From Anseranas semipalmata (lineage: Eukaryota > Chordata > Aves > Anseriformes > Anseranatidae), in contig VXAA01003310.1 of assembly GCA_013399115.1 (NCBI GenBank), positions 175,160-239,159 of the forward strand: a DNA stretch of 64,000 bases. Direction: 5' to 3'. Under the pieces are notes generated by a model, which was not told the DNA's origin, made no database searches, and saw only the letters and a list, made by a program, of their open reading frames with translations. How positions within the stretch are numbered: the first letter of the stretch is position 1; every line of letters begins with the position of its first letter. Shown here in pieces: positions 1-25,700 of the stretch. The position numbers and the translations under genes are program-made.

Positions 1-2263
1 GTGTGAAGCAATCCATGGTCCAAACTTGAAGCTTTTTAAATTTGAAGAAACACTGGTTGAGGAATATTTTTAATTTTAATTTTTATTTTTTTACAATAAA
101 ATCTCTGAAGTGAGGAGGGCTGTAAGCCTTTTAAGCATTGCAACTGTAAAGACATTTCAAAGAAAAATGCTGCTGCACCAAACTCAGCGAGGCATAGTAT
201 AAAACCCCTCCCTGAACTCATATATGGGTAGAGGAGCTGGCAGTTTCAATTGGCAAAATTGGATTATATGAGTCGAACAATGCAGCCCTAAAGTCACATT
301 TACTCAATCATGCATGAAGTTATCATCGAAGAGATTTTTATTCCATTCAATCTCAATGCATTAGCAAGACCTAATGTATGAAATGCTATGCAGAGAAGAC
401 CGAGGTGAAGTGTTTGTCCTTGGCCTGTATACAGATTGTCAATATAAGTGTCCCTGTTTGGTGAGTTCATGATGAAGAAAGGCTCAGAAATCGCCAGGCT
501 TATGTTGTTTAGGGCAGCTATTACCCTTGAAGATAACACAGGCAAAGCTAAGAAAAATATTGTTTCAGATTTCATTTTTGTTCCTGACAATTTCTGCTGG
601 TACTCATATAACAGCAGAAAAAAATCCTTAAATTCACTATGCTAAATTATGTTCAAAAATACATAAAAGTAGTGGACCATGTATTTCACAATTTAAGAAA
701 AGCTACGTTTTTATTTCCGTGTTTTGTCAAAAGATCAAATTAAAAGTTTCAAAATCTGCCCTCAGAAATATCAGCAATCATTTTCTCAGACATGCTGCTG
801 GGGCCAGCTTGTGGCCGGGGTCTCTTACCACAGTAGCACTCATGCTTTTTGGCACACCACGTGTCCCGCTGCAGAGGAGGAGGTTTGCGGGCTACATGGC
901 CAGACTGGTCATGTGCTTACAGCACTGCTGAGCTGCCTGTCCACTGGAGGTCCTGTCTTGGGTGGCTGAGCTCATTGCACGTACACTGAACAGGATCAAG
1001 GTAATGTAATGGGATTTGGACAACCTGAATTTTATCTGCTAGCTTTCTTACTGACAGCCTTTGTTACCTAGGTCAAATTGATCTTTCTGCATCAGTTCAC
1101 CAGATAGAAAAATAAAGACAAACAGAGGTTATATTTTCCTGCCTTTCTTCTTGTCTATCTGCACTGTGAGGTTCTATACAACGATTGCTTTTCACTGCAT
1201 GGCTCTCGTGTCATCTCATACCAAAGTCTCGCTCTCACACTAATATTAGCCATCTGTAGCCACCTCTCAGTTACCACAGTGGAGGAGTATCACTGATATG
1301 AGGCCTGGCTGTGCTGTAGACATGACTCACTTTATTGACATATCCATCTACTCTTGGCACAAGGTGTTCAACCAGCATGTGGTTTGGACCCCTTCTTTCC
1401 ATGCCAAAAGATGATAACAGGAAGTGTTCTCCAGGACAGTTTGCTCAGCCTTCAGGAACATGGGAGATCATGCGTGCCTGTGCCACCTAGTGTCATAGCG
1501 ATGTGATTTAACAGTGCCCTGGACTGTTAGCAGATGTGGCTGAGGCCAAGAGGTACTTATATTCATCATTAATATATTTTATTTTCATTACACTTTGTTG
1601 TACACAATAATTACGATATGGATTCTGAGAATATGGTAACACAGGAACTTCAGCAATGGGAAGCATTCAGTAACGTGACTACATTTGTCTTTCAAATCGT
1701 AGTACCCTTGGCATGACACTTCACTTGCTTCTCAGGAATTAGCCTTGATGTCATTTCTCAGCATTCAGCCAGTATTTCCTCAGGCAAAACTAGCTGCAAA
1801 GTCACATTATAGTAGGAATACTCTATGAGTAAGGCTTAAGTAAGGAGCACAAGATTTAGTCTGTTATCTGTAAGGACGCACGTGCTTTTCCTGATTTTCT
1901 ATCTCGTTCACATTCACAGAAACCAGTTTTCATCTGGAGTTTCAGAAGCCTGTTCAGTGTGACTGGAGAGGCACTTATTACTTACGCGCCTGTGAAGTAC
2001 TGTTTATTTTAGACCCAGGTCTAAAAGCTAAATGTAGCATTACAGATTTGAAAATCATAGGTATGGCTGACACAGCCAGAAATATTACTGACGGCAATGT
2101 ATCTGAGAATTCTCTGATACACTAATCAGAATGAGAGGGTAAATAGAGAGAATGGAAATTATACCCCCAAGGAATTAAAGTGTTTTAAATAGAAAGGAGG
2201 TAAACAGCAGACCAAAGGCTCGACGATGACATAATCCATACTGAAAAGGTAAAAGGAATGTTT
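1..2263. other. Intergenic DNA upstream of VPS4B
   Basis: AT-rich sequence with only short open frames on either strand and no convincing exon, RNA gene or repeat. A hydrophobic 96-residue minus frame (300-590) and two overlapping plus frames (719-969) lack recognisable domains and splice context, and I treat them as chance. In human the neighbour on this side is the SERPINB cluster, but no serpin sequence is visible here. Confidence 0.6.
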
Positions 2264-2587
2264 TTATCTTAGGCTTTGAAAATGACATTTGGAATCAGAA
2301 AGAAATGGATGTATGTGATGTAACTCACAGAGTTTTCTTGAGCACTTCACACCACAATATGCTATGCCTGAATCCTGGTTACAACACAAGTAGGAGGTTC
2401 CTTTAGAAATATTCAGCTCTCCCATCACTTGCCCAATTTCAGTTGCCTTTTGTGACAGAATTGTTGGTGGATGTTTAATAAACCGCACTTTCTCCAACGA
2501 CTCTCTTAGGCCCAATGTTCCCTTTGCCATCTCATTTCCCAGAGCCTGATTATATGCCTTAATCTTTGCTACATCAAGTTTTTTCAT
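2264..2587 (-). other. Unassigned 107-codon minus-strand ORF
   Basis: An ATG-started frame of 107 codons. Its first ~80 residues have a soluble, charged, protein-like composition (rich in K, E, A, G, with few low-complexity stretches), and the tail is Cys/His-rich. The frame stays open about 12 codons upstream of the ATG, and an AG acceptor with little pyrimidine support lies there. I do not recognise the family. It sits about 1.2 kb from the VPS4B CpG island, on the strand expected for a divergent transcript. It may be an exon of an unannotated gene, a relic of a retrocopy, or a chance ORF. No conserved motif is visible and the confidence is low. Confidence 0.2.
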
Positions 2588-3499
2588 GTTTGCAATAGAA
2601 GCAAGGAAAACAGCTGCTACTGATCATGCCTAAAAATCAACCTGAAGCATCCTGCAGCATGTGCATGTATGAAGACACAGCAAAACAAACCGCTGACCAG
2701 AGGACCTGGGGAAGAGATTACCCCAACCTCCCTAGCTATAGGGGTGACTGTGTTTCTGCCTTCTACCCTCTGCCCAGAACAGGCTGCCTGCTGACTGTAT
2801 TGACAAGGTTCAGTGAAGTGCTTTATTGAAAAACAAAATAATGAAGTGACACCGGAATTATTGCTCAGGTAGGTCAAACTTGCACTGGGATGAGTTGGAG
2901 GTAGTTGGAAAAATGTGATTTACGAATCTAAGGAAGAGTTTCCCAGATATTACTTTTGTACCTAAAGGAATTACAGTAACACAGGGAAGGATACAGCACT
3001 AATTTAGAACAAGTATTGCACTGACTTAGCAGAAGTTCATAAATCTGAGATCCATATAGCAAGCTAACTCTACAAGACTGGTTTATAATTTGCTGTGCAT
3101 TCTGAGTCACTTCCTCCTTCATACGCTGCAGACGTCGCACGTTACCCAAGTTTTATTACTAAACCACAGGTGACTAACATTTGACTGCTTATGACTGGTG
3201 TCAGAACTTATTGAGAGCTGGTTATGTGAATAAAAGTGTTCAGCACTCAGATGATGCAAAAGAAAGTGCCACAGAAACCAAGCACACCATAGGAAAGAGC
3301 AGGGAAAAAGTGTAAGAAAATTTTATTTAAGTCTCTAGTGTGAGGCATGGGGAAAAAACGATTTTTATCCAAAAACCGTACGAACTTCCACTTAACGTTC
3401 TGCAGAACTAAAGCAAAGATCAAGCCAGCGACCTTTATTTAGCCGCGAAAAAAGGCACACCTCCTAGCGATACCGGTGAGTTTTACTCTTGCGAAATTC
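2588..3499. other. Intergenic DNA flanking the VPS4B CpG island
   Basis: AT-rich until about 3430. A second minus-strand frame (2928-3149) has a helical, charged start (ATG at about 3122 as well as the TTG used to open the frame) but is closed by a stop just upstream, with no good acceptor for that phase. No repeat or RNA gene is seen. Confidence 0.5.
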
Positions 3500-3770
3500 A
3501 CGGGCCAGCTCCCAAAGCTTGCCGGCTGCAGGCGCGGCCCCGCACGTCCCGGGTTAGGCCGGGCGGGGCGAGGCCGGGCGCGGCTCTCGTCGCGCAGCCC
3601 CGCTCGTAACCGGCGGAAGCACCGCGACGGCCGGACTGACACCCGGGCCCTTCCCAGCCCGGGACGGCAGCACAGCGACGCCAAGCGCACCAGCACCGTG
3701 TTCCCTGCCGAGCTCCTCAGGCGAGCGGGCCACCGGCTCGACCGCAGCCCCCGGGCCAGAGGAGGAGCTG

Positions 3771-3781
3771 GCGCCATTTTG
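3771..3781 (-). promoter_or_regulatory. YY1-like site (CAAAATGGCGC on minus strand)
   Basis: The minus strand reads CAAAATGGCGC, a close match to the YY1 core AANATGGCGSC. A second ATGGCGGC core lies at 3839-3848. YY1 sites of this type sit near start sites of CpG-island genes, and ATGGCG can also serve as a translation start in very short leaders. Confidence 0.5.
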
Positions 3782-3855
3782 ATCCCTTCACACGCGCCAC
3801 CGGCCGCAACCTCCNNNNNNNNCTACGCGGCCGCGGCGGCCGCCATTACGGGCGC

Positions 3856-3867
3856 CGCGCATGCGCA
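3856..3867. promoter_or_regulatory. VPS4B: NRF-1 site
   Basis: CGCGCATGCGCA is a full match to the palindromic NRF-1 consensus YGCGCAYGCGCR. It lies in the centre of the CpG island, about 30 bp before the CRE cluster, as is typical of constitutive TATA-less promoters. Confidence 0.8.
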
Positions 3868-3895
3868 AAGTCCCCAACCGCGGCAGGGCACGGCG

Positions 3896-3934
3896 TGACG
3901 TGACATACTGACGTCATGAGGCGCGCTGACGTCA
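3896..3934. promoter_or_regulatory. VPS4B: Triple CRE/ATF cluster
   Basis: A TGACGTG half site at 3896-3902 is followed by two perfect TGACGTCA palindromes at 3909-3916 and 3927-3934. The two palindromes start 18 bp apart. Full TGACGTCA is the CREB/ATF1 consensus, and three copies in 39 bp inside a CpG island are unlikely by chance. This suggests cAMP/CREB-family input to VPS4B or a divergent partner. Confidence 0.75.
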
Positions 3935-3947
3935 GGCGAGGCGCTGC

Positions 3948-3961
3948 CCGGAAGCGGAAGC
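3948..3961 (+). promoter_or_regulatory. VPS4B: Paired ETS/GABP sites
   Basis: CCGGAAG followed directly by GCGGAAGC gives two GGAA cores 6 bp apart. Tandem ETS sites are the usual GABP-type arrangement of TATA-less promoters and often mark the transcription start region. The VPS4B start is likely within about 100 bp downstream. Confidence 0.65.
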
Positions 3962-4260
3962 GGGCCGGGCGGCGTTGTGGTGCGGGAGCGCCTGGCGGAG
4001 GCCGAGGTTTCGGTTCGGTGGGCGGCGGCGGGGCGGCTGCGGGGCGGCACCCGCGACCACCGGCACCCGCGCTCTNAAGCGGCAGCGCCCCGGCAGCGGG
4101 GCCGCGCTGGGGAGGCTCGGAGGCGCCCGAGGCCGCAGGTTCGTCCCCTGCCCAGCTGCGGGCCCACCCGCTCTGCGGCCTGGTGTCCGCTGCGGTGCCC
4201 CCCCCGTGGTGTCGAGGCACGGTTTGGCCCGGGTTTCTTCACGGCGCTGGCCGTAGGAAA

Positions 4261-6496
4261 TCCTTACGTGCTCGGTTTCCCTCGTTTGTTTGCCTGTTTG
4301 TTGTGTTAATCGTCGGTTGTGGCAGTGTAACCGGTTCTGCTGCCGGCTGGCAAAACAGATCCAAGAGTGATCTGTGTTAAAAGTCACTTTGTCTTTAGTG
4401 TGTTTGAACCATGACCATACCTGTGAACTCGTGGACTTGTAAAGCTTATACTGGCAAAGCTGGGGGAGGATCACAGGGTCTGGAGTAAGCAGAAGGAGAA
4501 CAAAGCCTGCTTAAGCCAATGTTGATTCCAAGGGTGACGTCCATCAAATTATCAAACCATAGCCCAATAAATGTAGTTTGTGCCTCATTGATGGTTACAG
4601 CTATACCTAGTTCATACAACTTTCAAATAAATGATTTCCCTTTTGCTAGCAGTGCTCTTCGTCACAGTAACAAAGAGTCTTACTAACGTTACAAAGTACC
4701 ATAGCTGAGATTCTAATACCCAAGTAATAGTTTTCTGGATTTTTGTAAAAACAGAGTAAACCAAAAATAGTCAGTACCTGATGTAGATTTTTTTTTCTAT
4801 TTTGGAGGAGCAAGGCTGTAAGATGTCCTGATTTCTGAGAGTTAAGTTTTAGCAGGTGGTCTTTACCATATAGATAGATACACAACAATCATCAAGTCCA
4901 ACTCCTAGTTATTCTTTGGATGTAGTGTCACGGGTATTGTAGCCATGTCTTTGTTGTACCAGGAAGCATTGGACTGTTCCTTTGGTAATTAAGTTACTAA
5001 AATAACAGAAAACAAATTCTTTGGAGGGATTAGTTTTTGTTGTTCTGCTGAATTTGAATGGTTCATAGAAGGGTCTGGCAGAGGCAGCACAAGGTCAGCA
5101 GTGAGGAGGGTCCTGGGATGCATTCGTAAATGGTAAGCTGTTACATCAGGTCATGGCTTCTCCAAATATGAAAGACTAAGTTCTGTTCCAAAGAAACAGA
5201 TGGTTGCAGTGTTTTCAACAGTTGCCACAAAGGACCCATAGAATCTGCCTTGTTGTACCATTGCATTTCAATAAATTACTCTTCATTTCAGATAGGTTTG
5301 ATGAGATGCTTCCAAGACAGCAAAGCAAAATAATAAAATTTGTGGTTTTTCTTCTCTGATGGCTACTGTTTTTCAGCTTTGTTTTGCCTGAAACACATCA
5401 GTGTGTTTGGATACTGGCAAGAGTATATGCGCAGGAATGTCTATTGAAAACTCTTTGGTGCAGTTGAACATCTTCACCTTGCTCCCCGACATTAGCTAGC
5501 ATGCTCACAATGATTATGTTGTCCTTAGCAAAAGAAATTGACTGAATGTGGAAAAATACATATGGGGCTATAGAAGATTTAGATAGTGTTAGTGAACTCT
5601 GGCCTTTTTTAAACTGGTTCTTTTTAAGCTCACATGAGCTAGTCATTCAAACTGTCAATTGCCCTGAAGTGATATAGGCATTCCAAGGAGCAAAGTGTAA
5701 TAAAAGGTAATAAGCACTCGAGCAAAGGAATAACGGTGATATCAACAGATCCACAGGCCAGTGTATACAGTATGATGGCTTAGATTACAGCCAGTTTTCT
5801 TTGAAACTACCTCAGCAAACAAGTTAAAAATTCATCCTTAAATTCTCCTTAATAGAACTTTACTGATGCTCGTAATTTAGGTGTTTTCTGTCTAGTGGAC
5901 TCCTCCCTCCATCTCCTACTAGAGCGGTGATTAGAATTTCTTAATTGAGTATCAAGAACCTAAATCCTTCAAGAGAAGCTAACCAAATAATCAGTCTTTA
6001 ACCTAACTCCCAGCATTGGTTTGGAAGAGTGATAGTGCTAGTTTCCGTGCTTTGTAATCATGTACTTCCTATGTGGACTCTGCTGTCAGTAGGATTTACT
6101 GATGTCATGACTCAGGGTTGAAATTGTCTGGGTCTGTGGTGAAAAAACATAGAATGTATTTCTAAAGTTTTTGATAATAAATGCAAGAGATTGGTAATTA
6201 AAACTGCATAGACAAACCAGTAGTTACAACAGAGAAAATTGTTCTTGTCACTTACTGCTTTTTTGGTGTGCTAGTAAGTTTTGCTAATCACTGTTCATGA
6301 AAGGATGGGAATAGTTATGTTGTGTACAGAGTGCCATTGAAGACTCGCAGTCAATTGCCTTCGACTTTTTTGGGTTAACATTAAAGAGCAGAAAAGCTAC
6401 CCATCAAGAATAAGTCAGAGCAACAGCTTAAAATCTCTTTGATCATGCGGAATGCTCTCACGCAGCGCTTATTTAAATGATTTGCTTATGTTACAG
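4261..6496 (+). other. VPS4B: VPS4B intron 1 (3' part)
   Basis: Ordinary AT-rich intron sequence up to the acceptor TTACAG at 6491-6496. The donor is not placed because exon 1 is not seen. Apart from a very short CR1-like scrap at 4888-4908, nothing is recognisable. Confidence 0.6.
4888..4908 (-). mobile_element. CR1 3'-end scrap (tentative)
   Basis: About 21 bases resemble the reversed CR1 3' end motif (GATCATC-AGTCCAACTCCT type). It is too short to exclude chance. A better example of the same subfamily end lies at 42341-42399. Confidence 0.4.
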
Positions 6497-20633
<14,137 letters not shown>

Positions 20634-20710
20634 ACCAAAGATGTATGTGGAGCATTAGAACTTTTTTTTGCTTTCTTAAGTATTCCTGCGTCTTTATTGA
20701 TGGCACTCCA

Positions 20711-20726
20711 AATAAATGCCAATAAA
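20711..20726 (+). terminator. VPS4B: VPS4B proximal poly(A) signals
   Basis: AATAAA occurs at 20711-20716 and again at 20721-20726, 78 bases after the stop codon. Confidence 0.7.
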
Positions 20727-21901
20727 ATCACTCCTTTCTTACTTCGCAGAAGGAATAGATCTCTTTGCAAAGACCCTTAAGCTTTTGTATTTTATTGTCT
20801 TCCTCAGATGTCTATTAAATGTCTTCTACTGAAAATAATACTAGAAAGACAATTTTAGGGTGAGGCAGCAAAATGATGAGGTAACTTCTATTAAATATTA
20901 GAAAACTTTAAATGATTAGTTCAATTTTAGGTATTATATTCAACCTGGGTACAAGTGAGTTTTAAACTCCCAGTAGGCTCAAAAATCCCTTTTTTGAGGG
21001 GTGGAAGAGGACCTATTTGTCAGGTGTGTTCAGTATCAGTCAATCAGCCTACGTGTTAATTGCTCTCATTTCATTTAGAAAAATGCAACAAAATTTGCTA
21101 ATCAAGCATACTGCAAGTGTGGATTTGCTATTAACATAAGAAAGAAAATGCTGTGAGGATAAGACTCTATGGGCCAGTACTTTGTTTAAATACTGATGGA
21201 CCTGGTATTGGGCTTTTTTTCTGCTATGCTGTGTTAAAATTTTGCCTTAAACAGCTTTTGTTTTTAACTCTTTACTAGCTGATACACACATGTCACTATG
21301 CAATTTAGCAAAGATTTGTTAAATACAAGTATCTTGAAAGTTTTCTTGCTGGATCTTTTTTTTTATTTTTATTATTATTATTAAATTTGGATTTGCTTTC
21401 TGCAGGAGTGTGACTAAAGTTAGAAAAACGTGCGAGTAGGATTCCATATGTCCTGGTTGGCAAGGTATAGGTTGTCTCTGAAGAATGTAAAGGAGGTATT
21501 TGGGGAAATAGCATACTTTCAGATATGAGGAGAGTATAACATGATATAGCTACAGACTTTGCAGTGATAAATTAACTCGGAATCCTGCTGATCATTATTG
21601 CATATAGGTTACATCAATTTAGTGCTTAAACTTTGAGAAAAGGCTGGCACTTTAATACAGAAGTAGCACTTCGATTGATTTTTTTTTTTAAGAACTACAA
21701 ATTGATATGTGCCTGAATGTAGCTTACAACACTACAGTGTCAGCACTGAGTTTGTGCCTTGTAAGTTTGCACTGGCTGTAGATACAAAACATCATTAGGA
21801 TACCTAGAACACTCTGTTCCATTAACATTGTACAACTCTATCCTGCATATGCTTTGTTTAACTTGCATTAAAAGAAATTTGCACATTTCGTGTGTGTATG
21901 T

Positions 21902-21921
21902 TATGTGTACATATACACATA
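21902..21921 (+). promoter_or_regulatory. VPS4B: Hairpin presenting a Pumilio-type site
   Basis: TATGTGTA CATA TACACATA is a perfect 8-bp stem with a 4-base loop. The motif TGTACATA (UGUANAUA, the PUM1/PUM2 element) at 21906-21913 overlaps the 5' stem and loop. An unstructured second TGTACATA follows at 21957-21964. Confidence 0.55.
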
Positions 21922-21956
21922 TGTGATTGTCTTTTGATGGGTTTTGGTTTCCTTTA

Positions 21957-21964
21957 TGTACATA
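21957..21964 (+). promoter_or_regulatory. VPS4B: Second Pumilio-type element
   Basis: TGTACATA matches UGUANAUA, 51 bases after the first copy, within the distal VPS4B 3' UTR. Confidence 0.55.
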
Positions 21965-22723
21965 TTTTGTGTACTTTATAAATCATAGGACTGGTGAAAT
22001 TTGCTGTACTTCATTTAAGTAAAATGTACAACATCAACTATGTTCTGCGAGTATTTCTTCAATGTTATTTCCAAGAATTTACAGCTTTTTTTTTTCTTTA
22101 GACTTTGATTTCTATGTTTAATAGCTAACCAAAATATTTAGTTACAAATTCTTTCATCTGGGAGGTGCTGAGCTTTTGTTTACTAACATGATGAAACATT
22201 CTTTCCAAAATCATTCAGTTAGACACCGCTTTACCTTTGTCTTACATTGGAATGTGTAAATGTGAATCAGTGGACTGCAAATCTTTTTGTGGACCTTTGA
22301 GTAGGGTAGGGGGGAAATTCCAGTGTAGATGCAAGCAACTGTGGTTAGTAAACTTAATCCTAGTTGCAACAGGATTGTTTTTTCTTGGTTGCCTCTTGTG
22401 AACACTTTAGAAGCAAACCACAGACTGGCAGGGCTCTTACCTAGAGGTTTGAAGCTACTCTCCGAAGTACTTGTCTCTTGACCTTTTGAAAATGAGGGTC
22501 CTTACTGCAATCTTAAAATTCTCAGGAACTGTGTTTTGTTGTTGTAGGCTGATTTGTCCTATGGGTTTCTGTAAGCCTAACTATGTAATCCATTATCTTT
22601 AATGTAGAAAAGTATACTGTATGTTTTAAACTTGCATCTTGCTGCTTGCTCAGTTGTGGGATGACACCTGTAACAGAAACATTAATGTTTGATGTTTAAA
22701 GTTGTTTTTAGAAATATATTCCA

Positions 22724-22729
22724 AATAAA
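22724..22729 (+). terminator. VPS4B: VPS4B distal poly(A) signal
   Basis: CCAAATAAACAC is followed within about 35 bases by a CTTTTTGTTTTG downstream element, the best poly(A) site of the gene. Confidence 0.7.
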
Positions 22730-22750
22730 CACTGCTGCTTAGAACTGCAG

Positions 22751-25700
22751 CTCCATGGACAACTTTTTGTTTTGCTGCTTTCGTAAAATGGGAATAAGAT
22801 AATATATTATTACAGATTCCTAGCTAAATTATCCCAGAATACATGATAGCTAAATGGAAGGGAAAAAAGTCACTTTTTAGTTTTCAGTGTTCATCTAAAA
22901 TACTCTGAACAGTGTTACTTAGTTTGTAGTTGATGAAAGGTTATATTTGCTTTACATAATCAAAACCTCTGTAAATACTGGATAAATTACTTGTGGCTTT
23001 TTCATAATGTCTGCTGTGACTCATCTTTGACTAGCTTACAATTTTTTTCTTAACTTCTGGTGCTACTGCTAGCTCTGACTGTAATATGAAAAATTGTTAT
23101 TTTCCTGTGGGTAAAATAATTTTTAAATCAGTTGTATATATGCTTGTTTTGTTCTTCACAGATGTTTCTTCACATTGACATTAAACACTGGATTTTCTGT
23201 CACTTGTGGTATATATCTCAATACGTATACTCATGTTGCCTGACTGACCTCAAATTCCAGAGTCCTCTTTCTTCCCTGATTTAACTATTGGCTTTGTCTT
23301 CTTGAAAATGAAACCTTATGAATTTTTCAAAAAATGTTTGGGTTGGTTTGTTTTTTATTTATCTACTGGTCTTCAGAGTTGCTTTGGTTTTAATTAGTGG
23401 AGCAGAACACATGTAGTCTAGGCAGATACTCTTGAATCAGCTTTTGTTCATGCTCCTGTCAGGTGTGTCTGATCATAGTTTGCCCTTTTGTCAACTGAAG
23501 CAAAGAAGCTGTTAAAATATTCACTGTTTAGCCATTGTTTGATCAACTCTTTGTGTTTATTTAGTCTTCTAATGAAAATATTGTGTTTTTAATGTTATTT
23601 CTGAGGATTATCTCGACAGGAAGCTTTTTAATTGTTCTGAATTATTGAAATATGCAGGAACACCTTTATTTTGCTGCATACTCTTTCCTTCCTCCAGAAT
23701 GACAAGCTTGTTTCTTGTTTGGCTTCCATACATGTTTTTTGTCTTAACCAGGTTCATCCTAGTAATCATGGTTGACTTAGAGCCATTCCCACAGCTTACA
23801 TAAACTATTGCAAGAGCTTGATGGACTGTTTGCTTCATAGCGTACTGCTTTTCTAACTGATACTTAATTATTATCAAAACATTGTTCCTTTTACTCATGA
23901 GCAGGTAGTCAGTTGTAGCTCTGGTGGCATAGTTCCTGTGCTTTCACCTTATATTTTTCTTCAAAATATTGTTTTATTAACAATATTTCAATCTAGTGAT
24001 TTTTTTTATGTATTACACAAAACCTCTGTCATCATAATTAGCCGTGTAAAAACTTTTAATTGTTCCTGTTGATCCTCTGGCATTTTTGTACTGACAGCCC
24101 AGGTATTAGATACGCGTGTCCTGTTATTTGTCATTTGTTTCCTGCGACCTAATTACAATTCTGCGTCCCTACCTCTACACACACATGCACCCTTCTGATA
24201 GTAACTTTTTGACTAGGTCAGTTTTGTGCGTTTTCTGTTTACTCCCACCTTTGCATTCTTTATCCCACTTAAGAGGCTTCAGCTTGCTGAATGAATGCTC
24301 AAGGATGCTTCTTCCCTTAGTCAGAGCAACCCCACCACATCAACTCAACATTTGAGGAAGCCAGCATCCGTCTGTCGGTACCATCTGTGCACGGTACCTG
24401 CCACATACACAATCTGCTACATTCTGTTGCAGAAATACTTGACATTTTAACGGTAATTTCTTTGGATGTCCCAGGCATTGAGAAAACAAACTATGATGTC
24501 CTACCTGCATCATAGCAGGAGCTAAATTCTCTCATAAGAGTCCAAAAAGCTTTTGGTCATGTTTTGAGACACCTCCAGGAAATAAGTCACCGGCACTTGA
24601 GCATAGGCCTGATGTTGATGATGAAGCCAGGGTTTTCTTTCCTGTTTGGTGACCTATTACCAGGCACCGTGCCATGAATTGGCAGGACTCGCTTTTGCTT
24701 GCCCTCCCTCCTCCTCTGCTGCCTCAGCTAATTTAATTCTAAGCTGTTCAAGGCAGGGACTTTGCTTTCAAACATGCTCAGTGTCACATGTGGTCTGTAA
24801 ACTATAAACAGTAATTTCCTCTGACTCATACTGTTGTAGGCAGATGAGTGTCTACAGGTAATTTGCTACAAAAATCTGGACTGGAGCAGTTGCCTTTTAC
24901 TACTGTTCTGTCAAGGTGTCTGCAAGAACTGTAGCAATGACGAGTCAACTAAGCAAGGGACTGAGAAAGTTGCTATAAATACCACCATCTCTCACAGGAA
25001 ATAAAAATGGCAAGTGAACACTGTTACTTACAGCTGCGACTTGGGCTCTGGAAGAGTCAAGCGAATTGTTTGCCCACTAGAAAGCCAGGAAAAAAATGAA
25101 AATTCAAACTCTACAAATGATCATTTCCCTTCTCTTCCTACACTTGAAGGCTGTAGCATGGGCTGTAGCCAGGAAATCCCTACCTGTCGATGCATTTTTT
25201 TTTTTTTNAAGGTAAGATGTTAGAAAATCTGGAAAACAACCTGGCTATGTTTTTCAAATGTGCCATTTATAATGCCAGTTGCAATGGCCTGGCTTAGCTT
25301 GAGCTCATATGGAGTTCTGATGTTTTAATGAATTAGTCACAGCCATGAATTGCTTTGTATGCAACCAAACTGCAAAGTGATGACTTCTTTTTTCTTCTTT
25401 ACACCTGCTCTTGTTTTGGTGTGGGTTTTTGTGATCAAATCCAGCCTTGCTCTGCCTCTATAATTAAGAAATGTTTTGTTTTACCTGCCTGAAAGCCTCC
25501 TGCCAATGGTGCGTGTGTCAACTGCCAGTATGGAAGCAAGCAGGTGGCCTGACAGCAAGACCTGCGTAGCTGCAGAACAGCAGTAGCTTCCACGGGAGCC
25601 ACAAGGCCCATGCCACAACCCATCCAATGGGCAAGGGGTAGGTGCTGCAAAGCTGTCTTCATCATTAGTAGCGCTGAGAGGTGCCTGGTCGTTTGAGGCT

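Larger units (their letters stand above)
3500..4260. promoter_or_regulatory. VPS4B: CpG island, VPS4B promoter region, possibly bidirectional
   Basis: The sequence changes abruptly from AT-rich to very GC- and CpG-rich between about 3500 and 4260, then returns to AT-rich. It has no TATA box. Instead it carries the housekeeping motif set described separately: YY1-like, NRF-1, triple CRE and ETS. VPS4B exon 2 follows 2.3 kb downstream on the + strand, so this is its natural promoter. Assembly Ns at 3815-3822 and 4076 interrupt the island. CpG islands of this type often fire in both directions, and minus-strand ATGs lie inside YY1-like GCCAT contexts at 3775-3777 and 3844-3846, so a divergent transcript is possible. 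Confidence 0.85.
20634..22750 (+). other. VPS4B: VPS4B 3' UTR (proximal and distal forms)
   Basis: Terminal-exon sequence after TAA. Two overlapping AATAAA signals at 20711-20726 would give a short UTR of about 0.1 kb. An AATAAA at 22724-22729 with a T/GT-rich tract just after it would give a 2.1-kb UTR. The long form holds the Pumilio-type sites near 21906-21964 and several ATTTA elements. Confidence 0.7.

Noticed and set aside
300..590. Hydrophobic 96-codon minus-strand ORF as a membrane protein exon
   Set aside because: No acceptor or donor in phase and no recognised family; hydrophobic frames are common in AT-rich DNA.
3806..3815. CAACCTCC before the 8-N gap as the end of VPS4B exon 1 (Asn-Leu-Gln)
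   Set aside because: The frame has no ATG upstream and does not read as the VPS4 N-terminus.
3823..4474. Several long overlapping ORFs on both strands in the first CpG island
   Set aside because: Arg/Ala/Gly/Pro-rich frames caused by GC bias; several cross Ns and none shows a domain.
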